Assembly (NCBI GenBank): GCA_946495675.1
Contig: CAMMDQ010000003.1
Coordinates: forward strand, 64,453-128,452
Origin: an uncultured Bacillota bacterium
GTDB lineage: Bacteria; Bacillota; Clostridia; Christensenellales; UBA1242
DNA: 64,000 bases
Direction of reading: 5' to 3'
Numbering within the stretch: the first letter of the stretch is position 1; the number at the start of each line of letters is the position of its first letter. Under the pieces are notes generated by a model. The model was not told the origin of the DNA. It searched no databases and saw nothing but the letters and a program-made list of their open reading frames with translations. Made by a program: the position numbers and the translations under genes. Positions 33,589 to 42,230 of this stretch are shown one piece after another.

Positions 33589-34827
33589 ATGCTGCTAAAC
33601 ATTCCAAAATCGCTTACAGAGCTTGCAAAATTGCTGCCATGCCAACTTTATGTTGTAGGTGGATTTATACGCAATTCAATTCTTGGAATAAAAGGAGACG
33701 ACATTGATATTTGCGGAGCTATTCAAGTTGAAGAACTTGCAAAGATTTTAGAGAAAAGCAAATTCGATGTGAAGATAAAAAACAAATTTGTTGGAACTGC
33801 GTTGATCTCAACAGGTGAAACAAAATTTGAATTTTCTTCTTTTAGAAGAGAGTTTTATAAAGAGGGTGGAGCTCATACTCCCGAGCGTGTTGAATTTATT
33901 GATAGTTTAGAAGAAGATGCCAAAAGAAGAGATTTCACTTGCAACAGCATTTATTATGATATTGAAAATGACAAATTTATAGATATTTATGGTGGCATAC
34001 AAGATTGCCAAAACAAAATTTTGAAAACTATTGAAACACCAGACTTTGTGTTTGCTCATGATGGGCTGAGAATACTTAGATTGTTTAGGTTTGAATGCGA
34101 ACTAAATTTTAAAATTGACAAGGCAACTTTGGCTGGGGCAATCAAATATTCTTCAAATGTTAGAGACATTGCTGGCGAAAGAGTGATTTATGAAATCACA
34201 TGTATTTTGCATAGCAGCAGAAGATATCCTGGTTATTCTGAGCCAAAAGCATACCTAAAAGTTTTCAAGCAATTCAACAAATTTAAGCTTTGGCCGGTTT
34301 TTGGCATAGATTGTGCAAAAATAAGGCTGAATATGGTGAAAAAAGTTGAACACAAGTCGCAAGGCTTTTTGATTGATCTTATCGACACCGTCAAGCCGAT
34401 TTCAATCTCTTACTATCTTAATTTAATTTTGACAAATTCTTTTGGTCTCAACAAAAAAATGGCTTCTGCATACATCAATATCTTGTCCGGGTATTATGAT
34501 GCGCTTAATAGGTTGCAAAATAAAGAATATTTTTTCAAGTATTTTGATAATTTTCCTCTTATTTACAAACTTTTGGTGCATAAGTCAAAATATTTAGCAA
34601 ACAAATATGACTTTTTTTACAGATATATCATTTCACACAAGCTCATCATAACAGTCAAAGATTTGAAAGTTAATGGAGAAGATATACGCAAAAATTATCC
34701 AACAGTCAAGCCTTATCGATACAATGCGATTTTGGAAAGCTTACTGTCAGATGTTTTTGAAGGGAAACTTGAAAACGACAAAAACATACTGGTTAAAGCC
34801 ATTGAACAAAAGTTGAAGTATTTATAA
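33589..34827 (+). CDS. cca: CCA-adding enzyme / class II tRNA nucleotidyltransferase
   Basis: 412 residues. It carries the class II nucleotidyltransferase head: YVVGGFIRNSILG (GGxxR), the catalytic GDDIDICG acidic pair (D38, D40), the RRDFTCNSIYYD box and the nucleotide-recognition region DGLRILRLFRF. It should repair or add the 3' CCA of tRNAs. The one tRNA in the window already encodes CCA, so repair is the likely task there. A poly(A) polymerase role cannot be excluded from sequence alone. Single gene with its own promoter and a bidirectional terminator. Confidence 0.92.
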   Translation: MLLNIPKSLTELAKLLPCQLYVVGGFIRNSILGIKGDDIDICGAIQVEELAKILEKSKFDVKIKNKFVGTALISTGETKFEFSSFRREFYKEGGAHTPERVEFIDSLEEDAKRRDFTCNSIYYDIENDKFIDIYGGIQDCQNKILKTIETPDFVFAHDGLRILRLFRFECELNFKIDKATLAGAIKYSSNVRDIAGERVIYEITCILHSSRRYPGYSEPKAYLKVFKQFNKFKLWPVFGIDCAKIRLNMVKKVEHKSQGFLIDLIDTVKPISISYYLNLILTNSFGLNKKMASAYINILSGYYDALNRLQNKEYFFKYFDNFPLIYKLLVHKSKYLANKYDFFYRYIISHKLIITVKDLKVNGEDIRKNYPTVKPYRYNAILESLLSDVFEGKLENDKNILVKAIEQKLKYL

Positions 34828-34838
34828 TTTTATCTTTA

Positions 34839-34870
34839 TAAAAAAAGCGAGATAACGCTCGCTTTTTTTT
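34839..34870. terminator. Bidirectional terminator between cca and the VanW gene
   Basis: AGCGAG/CTCGCT stem flanked by A7 and T8. Confidence 0.87.
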
Positions 34871-36383
34871 AAACATTTTTTTGAGGAGGAATAAATTTAA
34901 CGCCATTGGCAGGCAAACTCATTCCTTCTTCTAAACTTTCGGTGCCTTCAATAATTATTCCCATTTGAGGTTGGTAGTGGTCATGGCGAATTTCTTTTTC
35001 TTCGACAAGTTTTCCATCTTCAAAATATTGCAAATAGCCTTTGCTTTCGTAACCTTGTTTTGGATATTTTAATCTGTAATATTCGCCTTTGTATAAAACT
35101 TGATTTGAATATTTACCTTCTTTGTCGCTTATGATCTTGTCTCCAGAGTGTGGAATGATGCGCACAAGTTCGGAGCGGGTTTTGATTTCTTTTCCTTCTT
35201 CGAGGTTTTTCCCATAAATTTCGACGGTTGCAGTTTTTTCATCACAAATGGTTTTGATAAAAATAGGGCAATCAGAATTGTTTTTGAACACTAAGTCTGC
35301 GTAACCTTCGCTTACCATGGCATCAAAGGAAAGTGGAACATAGGATGCGGGTAGTGAGTGGTGGCAAACACTTTCAATTTCTATATCTGCAAGAAGCAGG
35401 GCGTTGTAAAGGGTGGTTGAAGCTTGGCATACTCCGCCACCTGTGCCTGAAACATAATTTCCGCCAACAATAATGTTTGCGTTTTCATAACCATTTTCTT
35501 TTGTTCTGGGGCCAGTAGTTTGATTGAAAGAAATTTCTTCGCCTGGCAAAATAGTCATCCCATTGAAACAAGCAAGAGCTTTTTTTATGTTGTTTTTGCG
35601 TTTTGTTGAACTCGAGGCATAGGAAGTTGTAAACTGGCTTCTTTTGCCAATTTGTTTTAAAAGTTCTTCATTATCGCTCTCTGGAACTATCTCAGTCAAA
35701 GGAATTTCAATTTCGCTAGCATTTTTTGAAGAGATTGCTTTGTCAAGAGCGGTATTCAATTTTTCTCTGTCAACCACTTTTCCAACTTGACCTTTTGACA
35801 AACTGAACATTTGTGTTTTGTTTGGATCAAAGTCAATTTGGCAGGCCCGACAAGACTTTTCAACTTCTTGGCATATTTCATTGACCTTTTCTTGCATTCC
35901 CCCAAAAAGATTTTCGTAAGGGATCTCAACTTTAAGTCCTTCTGACTTGATTTTATTTTCTATTTTTTTCTTTTCAAAAATGTTTCCTTCTCTGCCATAG
36001 CTTAAAAGTTCTGTCAATGGATTTTCGATATTGCCAACATATTCAAAATCTTCGCCGCTCAACAGCCAAGACTGATCTTTATTTGTCAAGATGATTTTTG
36101 TTTCAGACATTTCTTTTGCCAAAGTGGTGCCAACAAGGTCGACAGCTTGCTGTTTTGTAAGACCCGATATATCAATGCCATTGACTGTTGTATTTTGATA
36201 ATAAGTTGTTTCTTCGCTGATTGGATCGCCAAAATATAACTGGCAAAACACGAGCAAACCAACTGCAATAAATGCCACCGCAAAAAGCCAAATGACAGAG
36301 GCTTTTTTGTTTTGTTTTTTTGCCTGAACAACAGAAGTTTCTTGCAAATTTGTAGAAGTTTGATTGATTTTGTCTTTCTTCAC
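34869..36383 (-). CDS. VanW/YoaR-family membrane-anchored protein
   Basis: About 504 residues. One N-terminal membrane segment (SVIWLFAVAFIAVGLLVFCQ) is followed by a peptidoglycan-binding-type domain pair (NGIDISGLTKQQAVDLV) and the VanW domain (FNQTTGPRTKENGYENANII, GGGVCQASTTLYNALLLA, HSLPASYVPL), ending in a G5-like C-terminal region. It probably acts in the cell wall; VanW function is not firmly known. The ORF track uses an upstream ATG lacking a ribosome site. GTG at 36383 follows GGGAGA closely and I chose it. The leader contains a terminator-like hairpin. Confidence 0.9.
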   Translation of the reverse strand: MKKDKINQTSTNLQETSVVQAKKQNKKASVIWLFAVAFIAVGLLVFCQLYFGDPISEETTYYQNTTVNGIDISGLTKQQAVDLVGTTLAKEMSETKIILTNKDQSWLLSGEDFEYVGNIENPLTELLSYGREGNIFEKKKIENKIKSEGLKVEIPYENLFGGMQEKVNEICQEVEKSCRACQIDFDPNKTQMFSLSKGQVGKVVDREKLNTALDKAISSKNASEIEIPLTEIVPESDNEELLKQIGKRSQFTTSYASSSTKRKNNIKKALACFNGMTILPGEEISFNQTTGPRTKENGYENANIIVGGNYVSGTGGGVCQASTTLYNALLLADIEIESVCHHSLPASYVPLSFDAMVSEGYADLVFKNNSDCPIFIKTICDEKTATVEIYGKNLEEGKEIKTRSELVRIIPHSGDKIISDKEGKYSNQVLYKGEYYRLKYPKQGYESKGYLQYFEDGKLVEEKEIRHDHYQPQMGIIIEGTESLEEGMSLPANGVKFIPPQKNV

Positions 36384-36424
36384 ATTTTTCTCCCTTTTTT
36401 GTATTATTTGTGTAAAAAACAAAA

Positions 36425-36446
36425 ATATGCTTTTTAAGCAGCATAT
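36425..36446. promoter_or_regulatory. Terminator-like hairpin in the VanW leader
   Basis: ATATGC/GCATAT stem; an alternative inner stem TGCTT/AAGCA shares bases with it. On the minus strand it is followed by TTTTGTTTTTT, before the VanW start. It may be an attenuator of the VanW gene or a leftover terminator. Confidence 0.35.
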
Positions 36447-36462
36447 ATTTTTCTTTGAGTGT

Positions 36463-36474
36463 TATTATAAAGTT
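36463..36474 (+). promoter_or_regulatory. -10 box directly before the TVP38 gene ATG (leaderless)
   Basis: TATTAT ends six bases before ATG at 36475. The -35 is poor. The same bases read TATAAT on the minus strand, where they could drive the VanW gene, so two opposing promoters may overlap. Confidence 0.4.
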
Positions 36475-37209
36475 ATGGGAGCAAAAACAAAAACCGCTTT
36501 AAAAATTTTGCTGGTACTTTTGGTGGCTATGATATTTTTTTTTGCAATCTATCTTATTTTGTATTATACAGGTTGGTGGGAAAAACTAAATTCAGTTGAC
36601 AAACTCAAGAAAGAAATTCTAGACCTGGGCATTTGGGGTAGGTCGTTTTTTGTGTTGTTGCAGTTTTTGCAGGTTACTTTTATACCAATTCCATCGCCCT
36701 TTGTTGTGATAGCGGGAAGTCTGATTTATGGACCTTTGCAAGCATCCCTTCTTTCGCTGGCGGGAATACTTCTTGGCAGTGCTGTTGCCTTTGCCATTGG
36801 CAGAATTTTTGGCAAAAAAATTGTGGTATTTATCGTAGGCAAAGAAACCGAGAAAAAATGGTCAAATTTTTTAAGCAATGCCAAGTATAGTTTTGTGCTT
36901 ATGATGCTTTTGCCTCTTTTCCCAGATGATGTTTTGTGCATGATTGCAGGATTGACTGATATGAGTTGGACATTTTTTATGGTAACACAAATTTTTACTC
37001 GAACCATCGGAGTTTTTACCATGAGTTATCTGTCAGGAGGGGACATCATTCCATATAGTGGATGGGGGTTGTATGTCTGGGGACTTATTGCGATAGTATC
37101 AGTTTTAGCGATCTATTTTTCAACAAAATATAACAAGCAAATCGAAACCTTTATTTACAAAATTTTTAAGAAAAAGACGGTTAAAAAAGAAAAACAAAAA
37201 GAAAGGTAG
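36475..37209 (+). CDS. TVP38/TMEM64-family (DedA-like) membrane protein
   Basis: About 244 residues from the ATG at 36475. About six membrane or re-entrant segments with the family core FIPIPSPFVVIAGSLIYGPLQ and GSAVAFAIGRIFGKK, then a basic tail (KKKTVKKEKQKER). Members of this superfamily act in lipid or undecaprenyl-phosphate flipping. The ORF track start at 36364 reads through the leader and lacks support. No Shine-Dalgarno precedes this ATG; a TATTAT ends six bases upstream. The gene is divergent from the VanW gene. Confidence 0.85.
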   Translation: MGAKTKTALKILLVLLVAMIFFFAIYLILYYTGWWEKLNSVDKLKKEILDLGIWGRSFFVLLQFLQVTFIPIPSPFVVIAGSLIYGPLQASLLSLAGILLGSAVAFAIGRIFGKKIVVFIVGKETEKKWSNFLSNAKYSFVLMMLLPLFPDDVLCMIAGLTDMSWTFFMVTQIFTRTIGVFTMSYLSGGDIIPYSGWGLYVWGLIAIVSVLAIYFSTKYNKQIETFIYKIFKKKTVKKEKQKER

Positions 37210-37216
37210 AGTATAT

Positions 37217-37372
37217 CTAATCAAGAAATAAAACGGCTCCTTTTTTAACATCTTTTGGCAAAATTTCATTTTTTATCAAAATGCTGACAACATTTTTGCC
37301 GCATTTTTGTGCAATTTGATCAATGTTTTCCTTATCCTTGACAACATAAAAAATGTTGTAGTTTTTTTTCAT
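37217..37372 (-). CDS. 51-residue LysM-domain mini-protein
   Basis: Missed by the ORF track because it is short. ATG at 37372 follows AGGGGGT by five bases. The product (IFYVVKDKENIDQIAQKCGK, ILPKDVKKGAVLFLD) is one complete LysM repeat and nothing else: YVV, an acidic turn, IAQKCG, and the KKGAVLFL end strand. LysM binds N-acetylglucosamine polymers such as peptidoglycan or spore cortex. No signal peptide is seen, so it could act inside the mother cell during sporulation, like SafA-type proteins that enter the coat. It lies divergent to spoVB and convergent to the TVP38 gene. Confidence 0.8.
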   Translation of the reverse strand: MKKNYNIFYVVKDKENIDQIAQKCGKNVVSILIKNEILPKDVKKGAVLFLD

Positions 37373-37434
37373 AAATACCCCCTAGTGATAATAATTTTTT
37401 TGCTCTTTTAATATTTATATGAACAAGGAGTAAT

Positions 37435-38970
37435 ATGAAATCACTTTTTAAAACAGTGGCACTTATAACATTTTTTTCTGTCATCACAAGGGTGGTTGGC
37501 TTTCTTTTTAGAATTTATCTTTCTCGAACGGTGGGGGCGGAAGCTCTTGGAATGTATCAAGTGGCCTTTTCTATATTTATGGTTTTGCTTACAATCATCT
37601 CTAGTGGACTTCCACTTGTCATTTCTCGGATGAACTCGTCTTTTATGATAAATAGTGATAAGAAGAAAGAGGGGGCTTTGGTCAACACCGCACTTTTGTA
37701 TGCTCTTTCGCTGGCTGTCATTTTGTGTGTTATTGTTCTTGTCTTTCGTAATGTTTTTGCCCATTTTTTCACTGATGAGCGTTGCCTGCAAATTTTGATC
37801 ATAATGCTTCCAAGTTTGATTTTTTCTGCTGTTTACAGCGTTTTTCGTGGCGCAATGTGGGGCAGAGATAACTATTTTGCACTTTGTTCAAGCGAGCTTT
37901 ACGAGCAAATTGTGCGTATTTTAATTTGTGTGATTTTGCTAAGCGGCACGGGAACAGCGATAGAAAAAGCTTTTGATGTTGCTTGGTCTTTGAATGTTGC
38001 CTGTCTTTTTTCAATGCTATTTGTTGTTTTGCTGTATTTCTACTATGGTTCAAAACTTTCAAAGCCTCAAAAGCAAATTTTTAAACCTCTTTTAAAGCAG
38101 TCATCGCCAATAACTGGAATAAGAGTGGCTGGCAGCTTTATTCAACCTCTTGTTGCTTTGATTTTGCCAGCAAAACTTATAGAACTTGGCTATACTTCAG
38201 CACAAGCACTCAGTTTGTATGGCATTGCTGTTGGAATGACGCTGCCACTTCTGTTTGTCCCGACAACTTTGATTGGTTCGCTTTCCACCGCACTTATTCC
38301 TGACATGTCAAAGGCACTGGCTCAAAACGATAAAGCCCACATTGAAAATCGTGTTCGCTCATCAATCCTATTTTCTTTGATCACTTCTTCACTTTTTATT
38401 CCGCTCTATCTAGGCATGGGCGAACTGGCAGGCATTTTTCTTTATGACAACATTATGAGTGGCACCCTTTTGCAAGAAGCAAGTTTTGTTTTGTTGCCTT
38501 TGGGACTTACAAACATAACATCTTCACTACTCAATTCTCTTGGCTATGAGGTCAAATCTTTTAAAAACTTTATCTGCGGAACATTGGTAATGTTTTTAGC
38601 AATATATTTTCTGCCGCAACTTGTTGGGATCAATGCTTTCATTTGGGGTATGGGGGCAAGTTATTTGGTTACCGGATTGTTAAACCTTATTATGCTGAAA
38701 AAGAAAACTGGAATTAAGTTAAAACTTGGCAAAACTGTTTTTATTTTGCTTTTGATTGTTTTGCCTTGCGGGGCAGTTACCGCTTTTACAGTTTCTATTG
38801 CAAACCATTTCTTACCTTTGTTCTTCACCTTAGTTTTAGGCGCTGGAATTGGCACAGTTTGTTTTGCCCTGCTGTGTGGCGTGTTTGGCTTAGTCGATGT
38901 TAAAGCTTTTGTTGTAAAAGCCGCAGATTATGCGAAAGGTTTTGTGAAAAGAAAAACAAAAAAGGCTTAG
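37435..38970 (+). CDS. spoVB: SpoVB-type polysaccharide/lipid flippase (MOP family)
   Basis: 511 residues with about 14 membrane segments. The N-terminus ITFFSVITRVVGFLFRIYLS and the motif YSVFRGAMWGRDNYFALCSS followed by ELYEQIVRI are typical of stage V sporulation protein B of Clostridia. SpoVB is needed for spore cortex synthesis, presumably as a lipid II-type flippase; a MurJ-like role in vegetative cells is also possible. AAGGAG lies five bases before ATG. It stands alone on the plus strand; the next gene begins 56 bp later with its own -10. Confidence 0.88.
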   Translation: MKSLFKTVALITFFSVITRVVGFLFRIYLSRTVGAEALGMYQVAFSIFMVLLTIISSGLPLVISRMNSSFMINSDKKKEGALVNTALLYALSLAVILCVIVLVFRNVFAHFFTDERCLQILIIMLPSLIFSAVYSVFRGAMWGRDNYFALCSSELYEQIVRILICVILLSGTGTAIEKAFDVAWSLNVACLFSMLFVVLLYFYYGSKLSKPQKQIFKPLLKQSSPITGIRVAGSFIQPLVALILPAKLIELGYTSAQALSLYGIAVGMTLPLLFVPTTLIGSLSTALIPDMSKALAQNDKAHIENRVRSSILFSLITSSLFIPLYLGMGELAGIFLYDNIMSGTLLQEASFVLLPLGLTNITSSLLNSLGYEVKSFKNFICGTLVMFLAIYFLPQLVGINAFIWGMGASYLVTGLLNLIMLKKKTGIKLKLGKTVFILLLIVLPCGAVTAFTVSIANHFLPLFFTLVLGAGIGTVCFALLCGVFGLVDVKAFVVKAADYAKGFVKRKTKKA

Positions 38971-39026
38971 AATATAAAATTTTTTGCCTTTTTTAGTAAT
39001 TTTGCGATTTATGCTTATAATAAAGC

Positions 39027-39740
39027 ATGCTTACCATTATAGTTAGGTCAGTTTTAATATATTGTATTGTGCTTTTGGTATTTCGGCTTATGGGGAAAAG
39101 GCAGATTGGTCAAATGCAGCCTTTCGAGCTTGTGCTTACACTTATCATTGCAGACCTTGCAACAATCCCAATGGCAGATATTTCCATACCTGTTTTGCAT
39201 GGCATAATTCCTTTATTGACGCTTGTTGTGTTGCATTTTATGTTGACAATGATAACTCGGCTAAGCGTCAAACTGAGCAGTTTTCTTTCGGGCAAGCCAG
39301 TGATTTTGATAAATCCAGATGGTATAGATTACAAGGCTATGAAAAAATTGAATATGACGATAGATGACATATTTGCATGCCTTAGAGACAAAGGCTTTTT
39401 TTCAGTTGCGCAAGTGCAATATGCTATAGTGGAAACCAGTGGTAAAATTTCAGTAATGCCCAAAGCCGAATTTGCACCTGCAACTTGCCAAGATCTTGAC
39501 CTAAAACCTGACGAAAGTTTTGTGCCAATCACACTTGTTTGTGAAGGCAAAATTTTAAAAGACAATATGGCGCTTGCTGGCTTAGATGAACACAGAGTTG
39601 TGGAAGTTGTAAAAAAAGAGACCGATGCAAAAGTTAAGGATGTGCTTGTTTTGACAATTGAAAAGTCGGGGCGGGGATATATACAGCTAAAAAAAGATAA
39701 AGGCAAATCTTTTCAAACAAAAAGGTTGGGTAGTGTATGA
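39027..39740 (+). CDS. DUF421 (YetF-type) membrane protein
   Basis: 237 residues. Three N-terminal membrane segments with the family motif VFRLMGKRQIGQMQPFELVL, then a soluble DUF421 domain (GKPVILINPDGIDYKAMKKL, DDIFACLRDKGFFSVAQVQYA). B. subtilis relatives are spore membrane proteins that affect germination or membrane dynamics. No Shine-Dalgarno is present; TATAAT ends five bases before the ATG, so a leaderless or very short leader is likely. It overlaps the DUF4363 gene by four bases (ATGA). Confidence 0.88.
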   Translation: MLTIIVRSVLIYCIVLLVFRLMGKRQIGQMQPFELVLTLIIADLATIPMADISIPVLHGIIPLLTLVVLHFMLTMITRLSVKLSSFLSGKPVILINPDGIDYKAMKKLNMTIDDIFACLRDKGFFSVAQVQYAIVETSGKISVMPKAEFAPATCQDLDLKPDESFVPITLVCEGKILKDNMALAGLDEHRVVEVVKKETDAKVKDVLVLTIEKSGRGYIQLKKDKGKSFQTKRLGSV

Positions 39741-40132
39741 AAGTGTTTCATTACATAAATTTTTTAATTATTTTTTTGTTTTTAATTGCCATCTGCATTG
39801 TTGAAGAGCTGCTTGTTTCTTCTGCTCTTGAAAATGTGCAGAATTATTGTTTTGAAATTGAGAATTACATTTCAGACAAAGAAAGCCTAAAAGAAAATCA
39901 AATCGTTTTGATGGTTGACAATTTGGAGTTTGATTGGACTGAAGATGAATCAAAGCTGTGCTATCTTGTCAATCACATTTCAATCAAAGAATTGAGCTAT
40001 GAAATCTCACATCTGAAGGCTTATATTTCAAATGATGATATCGTCGAATTTAAAGCGGCTCTTGATGCAATCGTTATGTATTGCCATAGTTATTTGCATT
40101 TTATGGGAGCCAATGTGTACAATATTTTATAG
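39737..40132 (+). CDS. DUF4363 protein, partner of DUF421
   Basis: 131 residues: one N-terminal membrane helix (INFLIIFLFLIAICIVEELLV), then an all-helical extracytoplasmic part with FDWTEDESKLCYLVNHISIK and a C-terminal helix. The match to DUF4363 is by pattern, and these genes regularly follow DUF421 genes in spore-forming Clostridia. Translation is coupled through the ATGA overlap. The pair ends in a bidirectional terminator. The function is unknown; a role in the spore membrane is likely. Confidence 0.75.
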   Translation: MKVFHYINFLIIFLFLIAICIVEELLVSSALENVQNYCFEIENYISDKESLKENQIVLMVDNLEFDWTEDESKLCYLVNHISIKELSYEISHLKAYISNDDIVEFKAALDAIVMYCHSYLHFMGANVYNIL

Positions 40133-40142
40133 CAGTGCAAAT

Positions 40143-40172
40143 AAAAAAATTAGCAAATATGCTAATTTTTTT
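40143..40172. terminator. Bidirectional terminator
   Basis: AAATTAGCA/TGCTAATTT stem with flanking A and T runs, at the stop codon of the converging surface-protein gene. Confidence 0.85.
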
Positions 40173-41250
40173 ACCATACTTTTTCTTTTCTCACACTGAT
40201 AACAATCACAACGATGACGATGGCAAGAACTGCAATGCTGACGCCAACCACAACCCAAACTATTGTCGAAGGTTGAATAACATCTCCAGTCATAACAGAT
40301 TGTTCTTGAGTTGAAGTGATGTTTACTCCGTTGTAATCATCTTGGTAAACGCAGTAAACATTCCAATTTCCAGCATGACCATTATCATCAAAATAGAATG
40401 TCTCTCCACGGCGGTCTATTGCATTATCTTGGAACAAGCCTTGGTAACCTGCAAATTCACCCGTTGCATCATTTTCGGTCAAAACATAGTTGTTGTCTGC
40501 AAAATCTTGTCCGTAAACATACCAAACGAAACAATCCTTGTTGACATACTTAAAATCTGTGTCGGCACCAATAACATAAAAATTGAAAGCGTTATGTCCT
40601 GAAGTGGTGTAAGCATCTTCATAAGCGATGTCAAAGCTGACATCATTTGTAAGGTGGTCTGGATCAACTGCAAAATAATTTGAGGTTGACTGAGCGCCAT
40701 TTATGTCGATTGTAAATCGATAGATTCCCCAGCCTTGCGTGCTGATTTCAACTTGTCCTTCTGAGAGAAGCTCAAATGTATCTGTAAGGAAATTGTCAAC
40801 ATTAAAAGTGATTGAAGGCAAGTTGGTATAGTTGTCAGCTGAAACTGAAGCAACATTTTCATAGAGGATAAAATCATCATTTAAATCACTTTCATCTTCA
40901 GGAATTGACGATGATAAACCAGCATAATAACCAACATGAAGAGTCATAGTGTATTTTCCGTCTGCGGCAAGCGGTGGTGTTTGACCTTCTGCAAGTGCCG
41001 TTTCATCAAATGAAATTTTAAAACCTTGAAGTTGTCGCCACAGATAGATGGCGGTGTTTCCATCATGATCTTGAGAAAGGTTTTCATTTTCTCTGGCAAT
41101 AGCCTCAACTTTGATTGTGTTTTCGATAGATAAATCAGATGTTGCTTTTGATGAGATGGACGGCGGGCTGGTCAAGAGCAAGCCTATAATCAGAAAAACT
41201 GTGCACAATAATGCAATCATCATTTTGCTAAAAGATTTAACTTTTTTCAT
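40171..41250 (-). CDS. Secreted, C-terminally anchored surface protein
   Basis: About 359 residues: signal sequence (MIALLCTVFLIIGLLLTS), a beta-rich Asp/Asn/Tyr/Thr body with segments such as GKYTMTLHVGYYAG and GWGIYRFTIDING, then a C-terminal membrane helix (IVWVVVGVSIAVLAIVIVVIVIS) with RKEKVW. Same anchor plan as the giant protein at 657, without sortase motif. The ATG at 41250 follows AGGAG by six bases; the ORF track start is ten codons too early. An extended -10 (TGTTAGAAT) lies just upstream. Possibly an Ig-like surface receptor or adhesin; no family is recognised. Confidence 0.75.
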   Translation of the reverse strand: MKKVKSFSKMMIALLCTVFLIIGLLLTSPPSISSKATSDLSIENTIKVEAIARENENLSQDHDGNTAIYLWRQLQGFKISFDETALAEGQTPPLAADGKYTMTLHVGYYAGLSSSIPEDESDLNDDFILYENVASVSADNYTNLPSITFNVDNFLTDTFELLSEGQVEISTQGWGIYRFTIDINGAQSTSNYFAVDPDHLTNDVSFDIAYEDAYTTSGHNAFNFYVIGADTDFKYVNKDCFVWYVYGQDFADNNYVLTENDATGEFAGYQGLFQDNAIDRRGETFYFDDNGHAGNWNVYCVYQDDYNGVNITSTQEQSVMTGDVIQPSTIVWVVVGVSIAVLAIVIVVIVISVRKEKVW

Positions 41251-41352
41251 CTCAAGCTCCTTTTTAGTATATTCTAACACAAAAAGAAGATTATTAAAAA
41301 CATTTTAAAAAGTTTTTTATCTTTTTTTATCTTTTTTCTTTTTCCAAATAAG

Positions 41353-41381
41353 TTGACAAAATCGGCAGTAAAATTTATACT
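41353..41381 (+). promoter_or_regulatory. Promoter of a leaderless gene
   Basis: TTGACA, 17-bp spacer, TATACT, ending exactly six bases before the ATG at 41388. There is no room for a ribosome site. Confidence 0.75.
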
Positions 41382-41387
41382 AAAACT

Positions 41388-42230
41388 ATGGAAACACAAA
41401 TTGATCTTGAAATTGCAAAAAATCAAATATCGTTTGATTTTGATCATCTTGAAATGGAAGAAGAAAGTTCAACTCTTTCTCTTGTAAACGCAAAAAATAT
41501 TGATTGGGTTGCAGATGAAGTGCTTTTTGTGCTAGTCAAGGCAAAGCATGATGATTTTATCAAGAATTTGCCTGATTTTAAACTTTTTGGCAAAAGCATG
41601 TTAGAATGGGTTATGATGGCTGGCAATCATTGTCAAACGCTTGTGATTGATCAGCAGGAAAATATGCTTGAAAAACTTAAGTGCATTCAAACTGACAAAA
41701 AGATTATGGCGGTTTTTTATAGCGATACGCCGCTGCTTGACAAAACTTTATTCAACGAAATTTTAAATTATTTTGCAGTCAAAGGATACAATGCGCTTAA
41801 GCTTGTTCGTGGCGAAATTTTTAAAGTGGATTATCTTAAAAGTTTGACTGAATTTGCACAAAGCCCAAATTCAAAATTTTCTACCCTTGCACTTGAACCT
41901 GTTGATAGCGGCAAAATGCTTGCCTTTTGCTATAGAGAGCTTAAAAGAAAGATACAAAATTATCATATCAAGAATGGTGTTGTGATCTTTGACGATGCTG
42001 CCTGCATTGATGCAGATGCTGAAATAGAAAGGGGAGTCATCATCTATGGGGATAGTCGCATAGAAGGTCAAAGTGTGATTTGCAGCGGGACGGTTTTGAG
42101 AGATGCAATTATAAAGGACAGCATAATTGGCAGAAACTGTTTGCTCGAAAATTCTTATGTTGCAAAAAGTAAAATCTCTGATAATAAAACTATTTCAGCT
42201 TTTGAAAAAATTGAGAATATGTCGATATGA
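41388..42230 (+). CDS. GlmU-like protein with degenerate pyrophosphorylase domain
   Basis: 280 residues. The N-terminal part resembles the sugar-phosphate nucleotidyltransferase fold, including YSDTPLLDKTLFNEILNYF (family GDTPLL), but the Gly-rich nucleotide loop LAAGxGTRM is missing. In its place is VLVKAKHDDFIKNLPDFKLF. The C-terminus has a short left-handed beta-helix of hexapeptide repeats (VIIYGDSRIEG, SVICSGTVLRDAIIKDS). The position before pth and mfd is the classic glmU slot of Firmicutes. So I infer a decayed or repurposed GlmU. It overlaps pth by four bases. Translation appears leaderless. Confidence 0.75.
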   Translation: METQIDLEIAKNQISFDFDHLEMEEESSTLSLVNAKNIDWVADEVLFVLVKAKHDDFIKNLPDFKLFGKSMLEWVMMAGNHCQTLVIDQQENMLEKLKCIQTDKKIMAVFYSDTPLLDKTLFNEILNYFAVKGYNALKLVRGEIFKVDYLKSLTEFAQSPNSKFSTLALEPVDSGKMLAFCYRELKRKIQNYHIKNGVVIFDDAACIDADAEIERGVIIYGDSRIEGQSVICSGTVLRDAIIKDSIIGRNCLLENSYVAKSKISDNKTISAFEKIENMSI

